Shown: one piece after another, positions 57,801 through 64,000 of the stretch
How the letters are laid out: each line of letters starts with the position of its first letter
Numbering within the stretch: the first letter of the stretch is position 1
Translations under genes and position numbers: made by a program
The notes under the pieces: model-generated
Databases searched by the model: none
Seen by the model: the letters and a program-made list of their open reading frames with translations, nothing else
Told to the model about the DNA's origin: nothing
NCBI RefSeq assembly: GCF_000403135.1
Contig: NZ_AQPN01000043.1
Location: 85,577 to 149,576 of the forward strand
DNA: 64,000 nucleotides
Reading direction: 5' to 3'
Source: Arcticibacter svalbardensis MN12-7
GTDB lineage: Bacteria > Bacteroidota > Bacteroidia > Sphingobacteriales > Sphingobacteriaceae

Positions 57801-58086
57801 CGTACAACAACCAGGATATACTATCCGCGGACAAGGTAGCACCCGATCCTTTTCCTCCCAATAAATAATAAATCTGGTTGATGATGTCGCTCGGCTTAAA
57901 GAAGTGGTAATTGGCAGCAATACCCATGTGTTCCGCAAACTGGAGCTTGAGCCAGTTATTCATTCCGTCGGTTTGCGTAACAATGATATGAGGCTGAAAT
58001 ACCCCTTGTTCCTGATGTTTTAACTGAACACAAAGACGCTTAGCCAATTGCGCTAATGAATTTGATACCTGTAAATGTAATGCCAT
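54886..58086 (-). CDS. recC: Exodeoxyribonuclease V subunit gamma (RecC)
   Basis: The start at 58086 (MALHLQVSNSLAQLAKRLC) gives 1066 residues and begins two bases after the recD stop; a longer version from 58152 would overlap recD and lacks family similarity in its extra part. RecC is a helicase-like scaffold without ATPase function that reads Chi. Visible: HIIVTQTDGMNNWLKLQFAE, IHVFGLSITTGYHL, DIVVMVSDIDAYAPYI and LMGLNFDQFPRK. It should join RecB and RecD in the nucleoid. Confidence 0.87.
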   Translation of the reverse strand: MALHLQVSNSLAQLAKRLCVQLKHQEQGVFQPHIIVTQTDGMNNWLKLQFAEHMGIAANYHFFKPSDIINQIYYLLGGKGSGATLSADSISWLLYALLEDPVFIKRFPEVSDYYNYDGPDKEVKRMGLADKIADLFDQYQIYRPEMIIKWNETDPNDRTIQDWQQYLWVKARVIAEVQLPDKTLICDYIIENLKRESAIELLRAQMPAIHVFGLSITTGYHLTLFYEIARYLDFSFHILNPAPSVYWFEDKSEKQLIWMKKKDFIDHSEESLGNPLLTSWGRVIQNTFHLFFQNEEMLNVYDEVEIEEPDENSLLHKIQHDIFYNYSKADRNLLVPEDLTDGSVTINSCFTAVREVEVLYNYLVHLIDERRELLSPRDIVVMVSDIDAYAPYIKAVFSNAPYKFHYTIADENFTSTDTISNALHVLLSINEQNFKAEEVLQILDSGYIRKRFGITDLQLIRNTVNKANIRFGMEGELADETIYVSWEYGIQRMMYGMCMLGEEEYGSGTESFYPLDSIEGAASYEIIRFCHFVEVLMDSIRERKKNRTIADWVVYMEHVLENLVWDPEEGTVEDYELLLGQLEKYNLLTPLLMETISYEVFSHKFLQSISGATRAGSFVQGGITFCSLIPMRSIPFKVVALMGLNFDQFPRKETPVSFNLLEKDKRRGDRNVKENDKHLFLETILSAEHYFYISYIGQSAKDNTVVPPSALVDELIDYIESGTDGQAVIKEKLVIRHPLHSFSQKYQRGDGVLYTYLNEKIQTDRGLIDSAKEHQDQALDQISPEVLVKFFKNPIKGYYNRVLGIYYNSDSVLLPETELFELDKLQQWKLKQDLLHIDQHEKSELKSRLVKTGNLPLKGMADFTVDQMEQNIMPARDLFNEVVQDEPLKGVPIELTIDSMLIKGILQPVYGDKIVSVCWSKHEMKHLLDVSIRYILAQASGLDLRVYFISSNNQKVYEGISLSQEEAISRLKVLIGLFRLGHQQILAFYPDLEIDPIGLELIDLGGYQSLVNDRFANSFLPCNDIYGLKEYHNGYFKQEGIYEAFMNNAELVLLPLIDLFPTYYAK

Positions 58087-58088
58087 CT

Positions 58089-59882
58089 TTAGTTTTCTGT
58101 ATGTTTGAGACGTTCTACAATCCCTGAAGCTCGTTCCACCATACGGCTGCAAGCCTCGTCAATAACTTCTTCAGATCCCTGAAGCAGCACATAGTTCCGG
58201 GCACGCGTAACTGCCGTATACAGCAGCTCACGTGTTAAAATACTATTGTTTGAATCGTCAGGTAATATCACCAACACCTGGTTGAATTCCGATCCCTGGC
58301 TCTTATGAATCGTCATAGCAAACACCGTTTCACAATTCTTTATAAAACCAGGACTAAAAGCTTTGACTTCACCATCCTTATTTTCAAACCAGGCATAAAG
58401 CACACCCGAATCGTCAGGTCTGATCAGGCCAATATCACCATTAAAAAGTCCCAGATTATAATTGTTACTCGTCACGATGATGGGGCGATTATCATAAAAT
58501 TCCCTGTCTACTTTAATCAGCCGCTTATCTTCCAGGTACTTCTCAATCTTACTGTTTATCGCAGCTAAACCATGAACACCTTCTCTAACAGCACACAAAA
58601 CCCTTAAGTTATTAAATTTCCGTAGCGCCTCAACCTTATCTTTTTCGTTTATATATTCCTCATAACCCTGAACAAACGACTGAAAGAGCGGATCGGAATA
58701 AGTAGTATCCACATACACCAATTCGCCCGCTTTATTGGTCACAAACTTATGAATCACCGGCCTGTCATTCCCCAGAATCGCCTTACTGAAATGCCCTATC
58801 CCACTATCATCCTTAAAGCGGTGACTAAACATCAACTCAATCACATGCTGAAACAAAGGATGACCGGAGTCGCCCGACTGATGCATTAGAGAAATTTGAG
58901 CAGCACTATCACTGATAAATGAATTGATCAGTTCTGCCTGTCCGGTACTAAACACGTTCAACTTTTCCTGAGCCAGACAAAGATCCCCAAACAAACTTCC
59001 AGCCTCAACAGAAGCAAGCTGATTTTTATCACCCAGGAGGATCAACCGAGTTCCTTTACCTATCGCATCCATGAGTTTAGCAAACAAAGCCACATCAATC
59101 ATGGAGGATTCATCTACAATGATCACATCATAATTCAAGGTGTTGTCATGATTATGCTTAAAGAAAGGAGAATCTGGAATATAACCCAGCAACCTGTGAA
59201 GCGTAGAAGGTTCAAGCGCCTGAAAGCGTTTATTCATTTCCTGATCATCAGAAGAACTTGCTTTCTTGAGCGATTCACCCATTCGGGCTGCTGCTTTACC
59301 TGTAGGTGCCGCCAAGGCAACCTTCAACGAGTCGTTTAACGTAAATAAGATGGACAGAACTTTGGCTACAGTTGTCGTTTTACCAGTTCCAGGTCCCCCT
59401 GTAATAATGGTAAAATTCTGAAGTACCAAACTAAGTGCAGCAGCTAATTGCCAATCCGTCCTTTGATCTTCAGCACCTTTCTTTCGAAACAAATCTTGTA
59501 TATAAGCACGATGTGCGGCAAGATCTGCAATCCGCTGAGGCAATAACTCTTGTTCCGCTTGTATAGAAGCAACAATCTTGTTCAGTATAATCGTTTCATA
59601 TTGGAAATAACGGTGCAGGTATAGCCTGTTATTTAAAAGCACAAAAGGCTGACGTTCTGATGGTTTCATAGCCACAAGTACCTCCTTTGAAAGCTGATCC
59701 GGTTGATTCAGGTAAGCTAGCCAATCATCTGATAATAGCGCATCTTCCTCTTTCAATGCACTCAATAGCAAACAAATATGCCCTTCACTTAGCCTTTTAG
59801 AAAGCATATAAGCATACGGTTGAAGATACCGGGATGGGAAATAAGAGGCAAATTGCTGGTGAACATCCTTTAATGTAACCAT
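58089..59882 (-). CDS. recD: Exodeoxyribonuclease V subunit alpha (RecD)
   Basis: This 597-residue superfamily 1B helicase (5'-3') has Walker A GGPGTGKTTTVAKVL (about residue 165), VIIVDESSMIDVALFAKLM (Walker B), LLGDKNQLASVEAGSLFGD, and the C-terminal UvrD-like motif FAMTIHKSQGSEFNQVLVILP, followed by YTAVTRARNYVLL. It is the first gene of the operon; recC begins two bases after its stop. Its length is close to the family norm. Confidence 0.9.
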   Translation of the reverse strand: MVTLKDVHQQFASYFPSRYLQPYAYMLSKRLSEGHICLLLSALKEEDALLSDDWLAYLNQPDQLSKEVLVAMKPSERQPFVLLNNRLYLHRYFQYETIILNKIVASIQAEQELLPQRIADLAAHRAYIQDLFRKKGAEDQRTDWQLAAALSLVLQNFTIITGGPGTGKTTTVAKVLSILFTLNDSLKVALAAPTGKAAARMGESLKKASSSDDQEMNKRFQALEPSTLHRLLGYIPDSPFFKHNHDNTLNYDVIIVDESSMIDVALFAKLMDAIGKGTRLILLGDKNQLASVEAGSLFGDLCLAQEKLNVFSTGQAELINSFISDSAAQISLMHQSGDSGHPLFQHVIELMFSHRFKDDSGIGHFSKAILGNDRPVIHKFVTNKAGELVYVDTTYSDPLFQSFVQGYEEYINEKDKVEALRKFNNLRVLCAVREGVHGLAAINSKIEKYLEDKRLIKVDREFYDNRPIIVTSNNYNLGLFNGDIGLIRPDDSGVLYAWFENKDGEVKAFSPGFIKNCETVFAMTIHKSQGSEFNQVLVILPDDSNNSILTRELLYTAVTRARNYVLLQGSEEVIDEACSRMVERASGIVERLKHTEN

Positions 59883-59949
59883 GAATAAAGTATAGATTTT
59901 AAATTAATGAAGATCTCACTGATGCACAAATGTAATCAGTATTACTCAC

Positions 59950-59980
59950 AAAAAAGAGCCCGTCCTTAACGGGCGAGCTC
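59950..59980 (-). terminator. Terminator behind a lost minus-strand gene
   Basis: Read on the minus strand, GCCCGT pairs with ACGGGC over a 5-base loop and is followed by TCTTTTTT. It lies between the recD start and a gene remnant and is oriented to terminate that remnant's transcript, so it appears to have outlived its gene. Confidence 0.6.
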
Positions 59981-60018
59981 CTATATTCAAACCATATAAA
60001 ATTAAAATACTTTGTTAT

Positions 60019-60140
60019 TTCGTGGCATTCAACTTATAGTCCAATTCTTTGATAAAGTAACCGGCTACCACACTTCGAGCCTGAAATCCAACCATTTTCC
60101 CATTAGTTGTTTCATGCCAGTGGCTCCATCATTCGACTTT
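60019..60140 (-). pseudogene. C-terminal tail resembling DUF4965 (GtaA-like) proteins
   Basis: On the minus strand a frame of about 40 codons ends at a TAA near 60017 and reads [20 protein letters not shown] then [15 protein letters not shown]. This resembles the C-terminus of secreted DUF4965 glutaminase-like proteins ([14 protein letters not shown]) as I recall them. Everything before it is missing, with a TGA just upstream, and the old terminator follows. It is a short remnant; the family call is tentative. Confidence 0.42.
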
Positions 60141-60143
60141 ACC

Positions 60144-60410
60144 TTAGAGGTGATATAAAGTTTTTAAAGACCTTGGTTTTATAATAAACCTGCTTATTCC
60201 ATTATTTGTAGTGATCCATAGATCTCCATTTTTATCCTCCACTATGGCATTAATAATATTCCCTAGCAAACCCTGATGCTCTCCGTAATTCAGAAACTTT
60301 TTTGTTTTTGCATCATACCGGCATAGCCCTCCTCCCATAATGCAGGCTAATTAAAAGAGTCGCCGAAACAAACAACAAACGTTTTAGTGGATGCAGAAAT
60401 AATTTGTAGC
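60144..60410 (-). pseudogene. Remnant of a hybrid two-component system sensor (Reg_prop)
   Basis: The minus strand holds a signal-peptide-like piece (LKRLLFVSATLLISL, about 60385-60340) directly joined, in another frame, to one beta-propeller blade (GGGLCRYDAKTKKFLNYGEH, then NIINAIVEDKNGDLWITTNN and GISRF). This is how periplasmic sensors of hybrid two-component systems in Bacteroidota begin, but the rest of the propeller and all kinase domains are missing. It ends just before the DUF4965-like tail, so two deletions have joined different genes. Confidence 0.6.
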
Positions 60411-60637
60411 ATAAGTTATTGCCTGCAATAATAGCAATTAGCTTAAAAATAACTTTTGATAAGCCAGTACCCAGATTAGGGTCAGTTTACCCTTGAGGCT
60501 ACAGTGATGCCACGGTGACGCCACCCTTGCATTACTCCTAATCTATCCCTAATTATTTCAATATAAGTCCTTTATTTCAATAACCTTTTGCCACTTTTAT
60601 GTGTTTTCATAATACTAAACCCTATTAAACCAATATA
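60411..60637. other. Leader region of the DUF6266 pair
   Basis: No gene was found. The stretch probably holds the promoter for the DUF6266-family pair; TAACCTTTTG near 60580 is one base too long to match the -7 consensus. Confidence 0.3.
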
Positions 60638-61486
60638 ATGGCCATACAAGATAAAAATGGATTTTTGAAAGGAAAGAAAGGCGATAGCATATATCGTATG
60701 CTTAATAATAAAGCAACGGTTTCGCAAAAACCAGTACAGGTACATCAGGTTGCAAACTCTAAAATTACTGCATTTGAATTTGGACTTTGCAGTAATACGG
60801 CAAGATGTATCCGATTAGCATTTAGTATTTTTCATATAGGCCTTGACGGCGGGTTCTGCAACAGGTTAAACACGGCAGTAAGATCAGCTTTTATGTCGGG
60901 TAAAAATGCTGAAAGAGGAACGCGCGACTTACACGATGTAGATCTAAGCCCATTATTTCAGGTACAGTTCAATCAATATGCCCCTATGGATAAGATTCTA
61001 AAGATCAAACCAACGGTATGGCTTGAAGATAATGATACGGTAAGCTTTTCTTTAGCCTCCTTTTCAGTAGCCAAACACCTGAGTTTTCCTAAATTAAACC
61101 TGCATGTAAACTGTACGCTCCGCGTTACCCTTTGTGCTTTTCATTTCAGAAAAGAGTTTTATCAAAATATGGGCTTCCGGGATATTGAACTCAGCGGATC
61201 TGTTTTTCCCGGTGTAAAATGGAATTTTGATGAGTGTGTGCCGGCAGGTTCTATTCTCCTGGTATGCATGTCCCTTCATTATTTCATCGTGGATCCCGCC
61301 ATTGGCAAAAAGGATCTTGGGCTGAAAGAATTTAGTCCGGCTGAAATCATAGGCGCATTTTCTATTCCGGCGGATGAAAAAGAGAAACTGGAATCTATTA
61401 AGAACTGGGATGATAATCAATTACCATTGGAAGGATACAAGGGCAATATGCTTTTGAGAAACAGTGATCCATCATGGGCGTATTAA
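60638..61486 (+). CDS. DUF6266-like protein B, paralogue of the 15.4 kb protein
   Basis: This is a 282-residue cytoplasmic protein with no recognised catalytic motif. It is a paralogue of the 321-residue protein at 15418: gapless alignment over residues 1-110, sharing EFGL at 47-50, RDLHD at 96-100 and DLS after it. Conserved blocks follow at AFHFRKEFYQNMGFRDIEL, LLVCMSL, FSPAEIIG and YKGNML. The N-terminal KGKKGDSIYR is a weaker version of the DUF6266 start. It is 21 bases upstream of a classical DUF6266 gene and probably forms an operon with it. Confidence 0.68.
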   Translation: MAIQDKNGFLKGKKGDSIYRMLNNKATVSQKPVQVHQVANSKITAFEFGLCSNTARCIRLAFSIFHIGLDGGFCNRLNTAVRSAFMSGKNAERGTRDLHDVDLSPLFQVQFNQYAPMDKILKIKPTVWLEDNDTVSFSLASFSVAKHLSFPKLNLHVNCTLRVTLCAFHFRKEFYQNMGFRDIELSGSVFPGVKWNFDECVPAGSILLVCMSLHYFIVDPAIGKKDLGLKEFSPAEIIGAFSIPADEKEKLESIKNWDDNQLPLEGYKGNMLLRNSDPSWAY

Positions 61487-61507
61487 TCACAAAATAAAAT
61501 AAATAAA

Positions 61508-62158
61508 ATGGGAACATTAAAAGGAGGATCCAACGGTACCTTTTCGGGTAAAGTGGGCAGTGTTATAGGCAGCAACTGGAGAAAGATCAGTTACATTAAA
61601 GGACTGCCAAAGACAAGTCACAAACAAGCTTCGGAAGCTCAGTTATTACAAAGAGAAAAATTCCAGTTAATTGTGAAGTTCATCTATAATATCCTTCCGG
61701 TTATTGAAAAGGGCCGCGACCGAAAAAAAACGCAATACACTACTGCAGCCAACGTGGCCGTGAGTTATAACGCCCTGCATGCATTAAATCCGGATGGCTG
61801 TGAAATTAACTTTTCAAGGATCATGATCAGCGATGGTTCTTTACCTAAAGCAGCTGATGCTTATGCCTTATGGATGACTGAAAAATGCTTACGTGTTTAC
61901 TGGAATCCGATACCACGCTCGCCAAGTACATCAGCTGATGATGAAGCTACCCTGTTATTATATTGGCCCGGCAATTCTATTTTTTTAAGTAAAGTAGCTG
62001 CGGCGTTTCGAAGTGATGGAAGTATAGACATTCCTATCGATCCGATGAAATCAACAGAGATCTGTCACTTGTATATATTTTTCACTTCACCAAAGGGAAT
62101 TAGCTCCCCATCTTTTTATATGGGAGAACTAAGTGCCTTAAATAATCGTACATTATGA
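61508..62158 (+). CDS. DUF6266 family protein
   Basis: This 216-residue protein has the DUF6266 start GGSNGTFSGKVGSVIGSNWR and YIKGLPK, followed by an all-alpha then beta-rich region (YTTAANVAVSYNALHALN, LLLYWPGNSIFL). DUF6266 proteins are found mostly in Sphingobacteriaceae, often in several copies, and have no known function. The 21-base gap to the upstream paralogue and the shared N-terminal pattern suggest that the two act together. No membrane helix or signal peptide is present. Confidence 0.78.
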   Translation: MGTLKGGSNGTFSGKVGSVIGSNWRKISYIKGLPKTSHKQASEAQLLQREKFQLIVKFIYNILPVIEKGRDRKKTQYTTAANVAVSYNALHALNPDGCEINFSRIMISDGSLPKAADAYALWMTEKCLRVYWNPIPRSPSTSADDEATLLLYWPGNSIFLSKVAAAFRSDGSIDIPIDPMKSTEICHLYIFFTSPKGISSPSFYMGELSALNNRTL

Positions 62159-62475
62159 TTAGGAAGGGACTGATCATTTAATCTTACACTATGCTTTTAT
62201 TTGGTACTTGTTTTGATTTATTAAAAGACTCCGACGGTTTTAATAGTCAGTTATGAGGTATTTGTGCCAGCTTATTTACTTTGGCAGGCGTATATTTTCA
62301 TAAAAAAATAATGAAAATAAAAAAATACAACTTATAGTAAATAAGATTGTTACCATTTTAAGTATTAATAAAACACCGGTAATATTAAAATTAGCCATCA
62401 ATATTACTGATATTAATACGTTGATATAAATAAGATAGCATGTAAAAATATTACATTTGCATAACATATTGAACT
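62159..62475. other. AT-rich gap with a promoter box
   Basis: Apart from the promoter box at 62452 this 317-base stretch holds nothing firm. A 63-codon hydrophobic frame on the minus strand (62276-62467) overlaps the promoter and is not called as a gene. Confidence 0.4.
62452..62459 (+). promoter_or_regulatory. Candidate -7 box before the small acidic gene
   Basis: TACATTTG matches TAnnTTTG and lies 16 bases before the ATG at 62476, implying a leader of about 10 bases. No -33 box at the ideal spacing was seen. Confidence 0.38.
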
Positions 62476-62709
62476 ATGGACATTGCATTAAAGTTTAAGA
62501 TTGTTGAAAGGATCGTTCAGATGGATGATGAAAAATTGCTGAATGAAATCAAATCTTTGGTGGGTTTAACAGATGACGACCTCGTTGTTAAGGATCCACA
62601 AATGACTACTGAGTCAGCCCCACTTCCTACACCGGAGACACTTCAGGGAGAAAGTGATCCACAGTCAGAAGTTATGGCCGAGTTGATCAATCGTTTTCTA
62701 AAAAAATAA
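62476..62709 (+). CDS. Small hypothetical protein, 77 aa
   Basis: This encodes an acidic 77-residue protein. The first 35 residues (MDIALKFKIVERIVQMDDEK and on) form a likely helix like the N-terminus of some small regulators or antitoxins, then a Pro/Thr/Glu-rich linker and a final helix (VMAELINRFLKK). No toxin gene is adjacent, so an antitoxin role is not supported. The matching promoter box supports a real gene. Confidence 0.5.
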   Translation: MDIALKFKIVERIVQMDDEKLLNEIKSLVGLTDDDLVVKDPQMTTESAPLPTPETLQGESDPQSEVMAELINRFLKK

Positions 62710-62742
62710 AGATTGTCGTTTCCTGAGGGAGTACGGATCTGA

Positions 62743-63120
62743 TTAAAAACCTACAAAAAAATCCCAGATTTTAGGTAACAGAATTACAGAAGCTACACTA
62801 CATGCAAATGCTGCCGCGACTAATACAGCCCCTGCTGAAAGGTCTTTAATGATTTTAATGTCGGTATTATAATCTTTATTTATGTAGTTCATGATACGCT
62901 CAATACAGGTATTAATCATTTCTGTAATGATAACCAGCGTGATGGCCAGCATGATAAACAGCCACTCAACCGCAGTTAAGCCGCAACATATAGATATGAA
63001 TAGGGTAATTATAGCAAGGATCAGATGAAGTTTAGCATGCACTTCATTTTTAAAAAATCCGCTAATACCTTCCATTGCATACTTCAAACTTTTATACCGG
63101 GTAAGCCAATAGTTCGTCAT
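62743..63120 (-). CDS. dgkA: Diacylglycerol kinase family protein (DgkA/undecaprenol kinase)
   Basis: This is a 125-residue inner-membrane kinase with three hydrophobic helices and the conserved EMINTCIERIMNYI segment (Glu and Asn ligands) after AEWLFIML-like VEWLFIMLAITLVIITE. The N-terminal KSLKYAMEGISGFFKNEVHAKLHL is typical. It phosphorylates diacylglycerol or undecaprenol for lipid and cell-wall recycling. In Gram-positive and Bacteroidota members undecaprenol is the likelier substrate. Confidence 0.85.
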   Translation of the reverse strand: MTNYWLTRYKSLKYAMEGISGFFKNEVHAKLHLILAIITLFISICCGLTAVEWLFIMLAITLVIITEMINTCIERIMNYINKDYNTDIKIIKDLSAGAVLVAAAFACSVASVILLPKIWDFFVGF

Positions 63121-63159
63121 CCTGAATTCTTTAACATCCTTTGGTGCTAAAGTACGGAT

Positions 63160-63540
63160 TTAGATTGCCGAAAGCGTTTTCCACAAGGTACGGATACTTG
63201 AAATAATAACCAGGGTACCTACACTGATCAGCATGGTTTTAGTTTTAAGACGCCCGGCCAATTTTGCTGCCAAAGGCGCAGCTAAGAGTCCTCCAATAAT
63301 TAATCCGGCAATGGTTTGAATATGACTGGTGCCCAAAATAAGGAAAAAGGTTAAGGCACTCAGTAAAAGGAACATCTGTTTCGGTTGCGTCTGTCTCCAG
63401 AAGATCAACCACTATATCCTTATTTTTTTTGTCCACGCAGCAATAGCCTGACTCACATCGTTACTTGTTCCTACGGCCAGAATTTCAAAGCTCTTGATTC
63501 CTCCGTTATAAGGCTTTGATTCCGTTTCTAATTGTTGCAT
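63160..63540 (-). pseudogene. Broken gene ending as a TauE/SafE transporter
   Basis: The minus strand reads in three frames. From the ATG at 63540 it gives MQQLETESKPYNGGIKSFEI and onward to a TAG at 63412. After one missing A in an 8-A run (63423-63430) it continues as NKDIVVDLLETDATETDVPF. A further frame (from about 63380 to the stop at 63160) gives LTFFLILGTSHIQTIAGLI, then GGLLAAPLAAKLAGRL, the C-terminus of a TauE/SafE sulfite/anion exporter. The N-terminal part belongs to an unrecognised soluble protein. It appears to be a fusion of two remnants with frameshifts. Confidence 0.55.
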
Positions 63541-63687
63541 TTGTAATTATTTAAGCAGTTGATAAGTGAATACTGATTTAATCCGGTAACAAAAGTATAT
63601 AAATTCTACCATATTGATAGTCTTTTATGATTTAGGCGTATCATTTTGTTTATTCGACTAATAATGAGTAGATTTAAAATAAAAAGT

Positions 63688-63966
63688 ATGGAGCCAATGA
63701 CTACTGTTTCTGAAGTAATAAATCAACTTCGCAAAGACGGCTATACAATAGATTTTAATCTGGATTCAAAAATCAACCCTGATGAATTTGTTGTAGATAA
63801 ACATTACCGTTTTGAAGGTGCCACAGATCCTGATGATGAAGCGGTAGTATATGCGATTTCCTCTCTTAACCATGATCTAAAAGGGATCCTGGTAAATGGA
63901 TATGGAATAAATAGTAATCCTGTTGCAGATGAGATGATCAAATCATTGAAGGAAAGAGAACTTTAA
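63688..63966 (+). CDS. Small conserved protein (annotated elsewhere as phosphoribosylpyrophosphate synthetase-like)
   Basis: From the ATG at 63688 this is a 92-residue protein (MEPMTTVSEVINQLRKDGYT and on, with DPDDEAVVYAISS and LKGILVNGYG). It belongs to a small Bacteroidota family that databases often call phosphoribosylpyrophosphate synthetase, although it is far too short to be that enzyme and lacks the PRPP-binding motif. Real function unknown. An upstream ATG at 63664 would add eight residues. It is cytoplasmic and monocistronic. Confidence 0.7.
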   Translation: MEPMTTVSEVINQLRKDGYTIDFNLDSKINPDEFVVDKHYRFEGATDPDDEAVVYAISSLNHDLKGILVNGYGINSNPVADEMIKSLKEREL

Positions 63967-64000
63967 ATTAATCTTCTACTACCTTCTGCTTTAAAAAATA

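Noticed and set aside
58087..58152. N-terminal extension of RecC
   Set aside because: It would overlap the end of recD in another frame, and the extra residues (MQPYGGTSFRDCR...) are not family-like; the ATG at 58086 fits.
62276..62467. Hydrophobic 63-codon frame on the minus strand
   Set aside because: Its residues follow AT-rich base composition, it overlaps the -7 box of the gene at 62476, and no family or partner is evident. It could be a small membrane protein but is not supported.

Overview
The window looks like a chromosomal segment of a Bacteroidota bacterium, most likely Sphingobacteriaceae (Pedobacter-like). The basis is the AT-rich DNA, promoter boxes of the TAnnTTTG type, weak ribosome binding sites, a short (285 aa) primary sigma factor, a TonB receptor followed by a surface lipoprotein, a GH97 enzyme, a UxaA-type sugar-acid dehydratase, Gfo/Idh/MocA plus DUF1080 sugar genes, and DUF6266-like proteins. 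No rRNA, tRNA, CRISPR array, IS element or prophage was seen.

Layout. 1-3.6 kb: the end of a TonB-dependent receptor with a downstream lipoprotein. 3.7-7.1 kb: small unknown genes, a DUF4256 gene, an AraC regulator split by an in-frame stop, a repeat-bearing kinase remnant and a CPBP membrane protein. 7.3-12.1 kb: a LytS/LytTR two-component pair and the three-gene NAD(P) transhydrogenase operon. 12.8-15.1 kb: a GH97 glycosidase behind a broken GH43 arabinanase. 15.4-25.6 kb: a DUF6266-like gene, an RRM protein, an outer-membrane beta-barrel protein, an epimerase, an M3 peptidase, an S66 carboxypeptidase, an OmpR-type two-component system and a YtxH protein.

25.6-40.1 kb holds the main accessory block: fourteen genes, all on the minus strand and tightly packed. 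The promoter-proximal ten look like a 3-keto-glycoside pathway: GMC dehydrogenase with gluconate-2-dehydrogenase-type subunit 3 and a lipoprotein cytochrome c, exported and cytoplasmic Gfo/Idh/MocA proteins, three TIM-barrel isomerases, DUF1080 and a nucleoside-permease-type MFS transporter. The distal four look like non-phosphorylative L-fucose catabolism: a UxaA-family dehydratase, a 2-keto-3-deoxy-L-fuconate dehydrogenase, an FAH-family hydrolase and an L-fucose dehydrogenase. The last of these carries a frameshift exactly on a U-UUA-AAA slippery heptamer. A Crp-like regulator is divergent at the head of the block.

41.4-51.3 kb is mostly housekeeping: a DinB/YfiT protein, a phosphoesterase, the primary sigma factor, two HAD phosphatases, DUF3817, an acyl-CoA desaturase, a GH1 glucosidase, an MJ1255-type glycosyltransferase and a two-domain ABC ATPase with asymmetric active sites. 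51.5-59.9 kb is a recD-recC-recB operon. 59.9-64 kb holds remnants (a DUF4965-like tail, a piece of a hybrid two-component sensor, a TauE/SafE piece), a tandem pair of DUF6266-family genes that includes a clear paralogue of the 15.4 kb gene, a diacylglycerol kinase and small conserved proteins.

Two themes recur. At least six genes are broken by single-base lesions or internal deletions. The DUF6266-like genes, of unknown function, sit beside such debris at both of their loci.
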